The notes under the pieces are model-generated. The model saw only the letters and a list, made by a program, of their open reading frames with translations, did not search any database and had not been told where the DNA came from. A program made the position numbers and the translations under genes. From NCBI GenBank assembly GCA_017935325.1, contig JAGBHV010000073.1:1-64000 (forward strand): a stretch of 64,000 bases of DNA, given 5' to 3'. Positions 63,128 to 64,000 of this stretch are shown piece by piece (position 1 is the first letter of the stretch; each line of letters begins with the position of its first letter). The stretch comes from Clostridia bacterium (lineage in GTDB: Bacteria > Bacillota > Clostridia > Oscillospirales > Acutalibacteraceae).

Positions 63128-64000
63128 ATGGACACTGAAGTAAAAGCTATAGATACTTCGAAAAATTATGTTCCTAACAAGGAATTTTACATGTACTGCA
63201 TCGGCGGTGCAGGTCAGGGTATGATTTATGCAATTATGTCATCTTACATATCTGACTTCTACACAAACGTTATGCAGTTACCTCTTATATTTGTCCTTCT
63301 TCTCATGCTGCTTGCCCGCGTGTGGGACGCAATCAATGACCCGATGATGGGTATGATTGTTGACAGAACAACAACAAAATGGGGCAAAATGAGACCGTAT
63401 ATTCTCTGGGCAGTAGTTCCCATTGCAGTTCTTTCTTTCCTTATGTTCTATATTCCCGACGGACTTTCAAAAAATCAGCTTATGGTTTATGCAGGTATCG
63501 TATATGTCCTCTGGGGTATGACATATACCATTGCTGACGTTCCTTTCTGGAGTCTGCCGAATGTTATGACTCCTAACCCCGATGAAAGAGGTAAAGTTAT
63601 TTCCGTCGGCAAAACAGTAAACGGCGTAGGTTCTGCAATTCCGATGCTTATATTTGCAGTTCTCGGTTTTGTTGTTCCGAAAATTCTCCCCGCTGCATCA
63701 ACTGTAGAACAGGATAAATACAAATATCTTCTTATTGCGGTTATCGCATCTGTTCTTGGCGGTATTCTCTATGCTAACTCTTACTTCCACGTTAAAGAAA
63801 GAGTTAACATTCCTAACAAACCGAGACGAGATAAATCAGAACCCGGCACACTCAGCAGAATTTTCAAGTGCAAGCCTCTTATGCTTGTTGTTATAATGGG
63901 TATTCTTTCAAGCGGCAGATATCTTGTTCAGGCTGCATCTGTTCACGTTGCAAGATACGGTCTTTATGTTGGCCCTGAAATCACATCAGATATGGCTCCT
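63128..64000 (+). CDS. GPH-family sugar:cation symporter, N-terminal part (cut by window edge)
   Basis: A membrane transporter of the glycoside-pentoside-hexuronide:cation family (MFS). The first 291 residues are present, beginning MDTEVKAIDTSKNYV. Family motifs are DAINDPMMGMIVDRTTTKWG and MRPYILWAVVP near residues 65-95, and ADVPFWSLPNVMT at about 140. About seven helices are visible before the window ends. AAGGAGGG precedes the ATG. The sugar is not identifiable. Confidence 0.93.
   Translation, partial: MDTEVKAIDTSKNYVPNKEFYMYCIGGAGQGMIYAIMSSYISDFYTNVMQLPLIFVLLLMLLARVWDAINDPMMGMIVDRTTTKWGKMRPYILWAVVPIAVLSFLMFYIPDGLSKNQLMVYAGIVYVLWGMTYTIADVPFWSLPNVMTPNPDERGKVISVGKTVNGVGSAIPMLIFAVLGFVVPKILPAASTVEQDKYKYLLIAVIASVLGGILYANSYFHVKERVNIPNKPRRDKSEPGTLSRIFKCKPLMLVVIMGILSSGRYLVQAASVHVARYGLYVGPEITSDMAP

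Overview
The window looks like a chromosomal segment from an anaerobic, low-GC, Gram-positive gut bacterium, most likely a Ruminococcus-like member of the Oscillospiraceae/Clostridia. The reasons are strong GGAGG-type ribosome binding sites, TTGACA/TATAAT promoters with 17-base spacers, class III (anaerobic) ribonucleotide reductase, dockerin-bearing secreted proteins, FIVAR and GLUG adhesins, and GH2/GH4/GH106-type glycosidases. No phage, transposase or CRISPR array is visible. The lineage is inferred from gene content, not from a marker gene.

Layout. 1-1.3 kb: start of nrdD (cut by the window edge) behind a promoter and three NrdR-box-like palindromes. 1.3-6.6 kb: a small secreted Ig-like protein and a 1560-residue GLUG/beta-helix dockerin protein. 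6.7-10.6 kb: TVP38 membrane protein-galK-esterase operon, divergent from a D-2-hydroxyacid dehydrogenase. 10.6-15.7 kb: sugar-use cluster of GH2 glycosidase, WYL regulator, BadF-type kinase and GH4 phospho-glycosidase. 15.7-16.4 kb: tRNA-Leu(UAG) followed by three 154-base tandem repeats, each ending in a copy of the tRNA 3' end. 16.5-19.4 kb: metal-efflux operon (ArsR/SmtB-type repressor with operator, HMA chaperone, P1B ATPase, MGMT-family protein). 19.4-23.9 kb: zinc-ribbon membrane protein, lipoprotein-SDR pair, tRNA-Thr(CGU) and an alanine/sodium symporter. 23.9-27.05 kb: thiamin salvage genes thiD, thiW, thiM, thiE with a TPP riboswitch upstream and a second, unrecognised structured leader before thiW. 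27-37.6 kb: two giant secreted dockerin proteins, a FIVAR/cohesin-like adhesin and a papain-family protease. 37.7-48.5 kb: housekeeping genes (aldo/keto reductase, a divergent type IIA topoisomerase pair, folC, valS, alr). 48.5-54.7 kb: palindromic intergenic repeats, a secreted NlpC/P60-ricin protein controlled from a three-operator divergent region with a small XRE repressor, a BspA-type LRR/FN3 protein, and a serine hydrolase broken by an in-frame stop. 54.7-64 kb: M20 peptidase, GH106-like glycosidase, pantothenate kinase with an ECF S component, a radical SAM protein, a secreted metallophosphoesterase and the start of a GPH sugar symporter.

How it fits together. Much of the window encodes an exported surface layer: three dockerin proteins, none of them an obvious cellulase, a cohesin-like module inside one of them, and two proteins that share an unusual tryptophan-rich hydrophobic C-terminus ending FFGWIWY. 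That C-terminus may mark a surface-retention route. The most unusual DNA is the tRNA-Leu repeat array. It carries an inverted copy of the tRNA T-arm, copies of the tRNA 3' end and hairpins with a compensatory base change. The orphan thiW leader and the evenly spaced operators near 50.8 kb are the other strong candidates for undescribed regulation.
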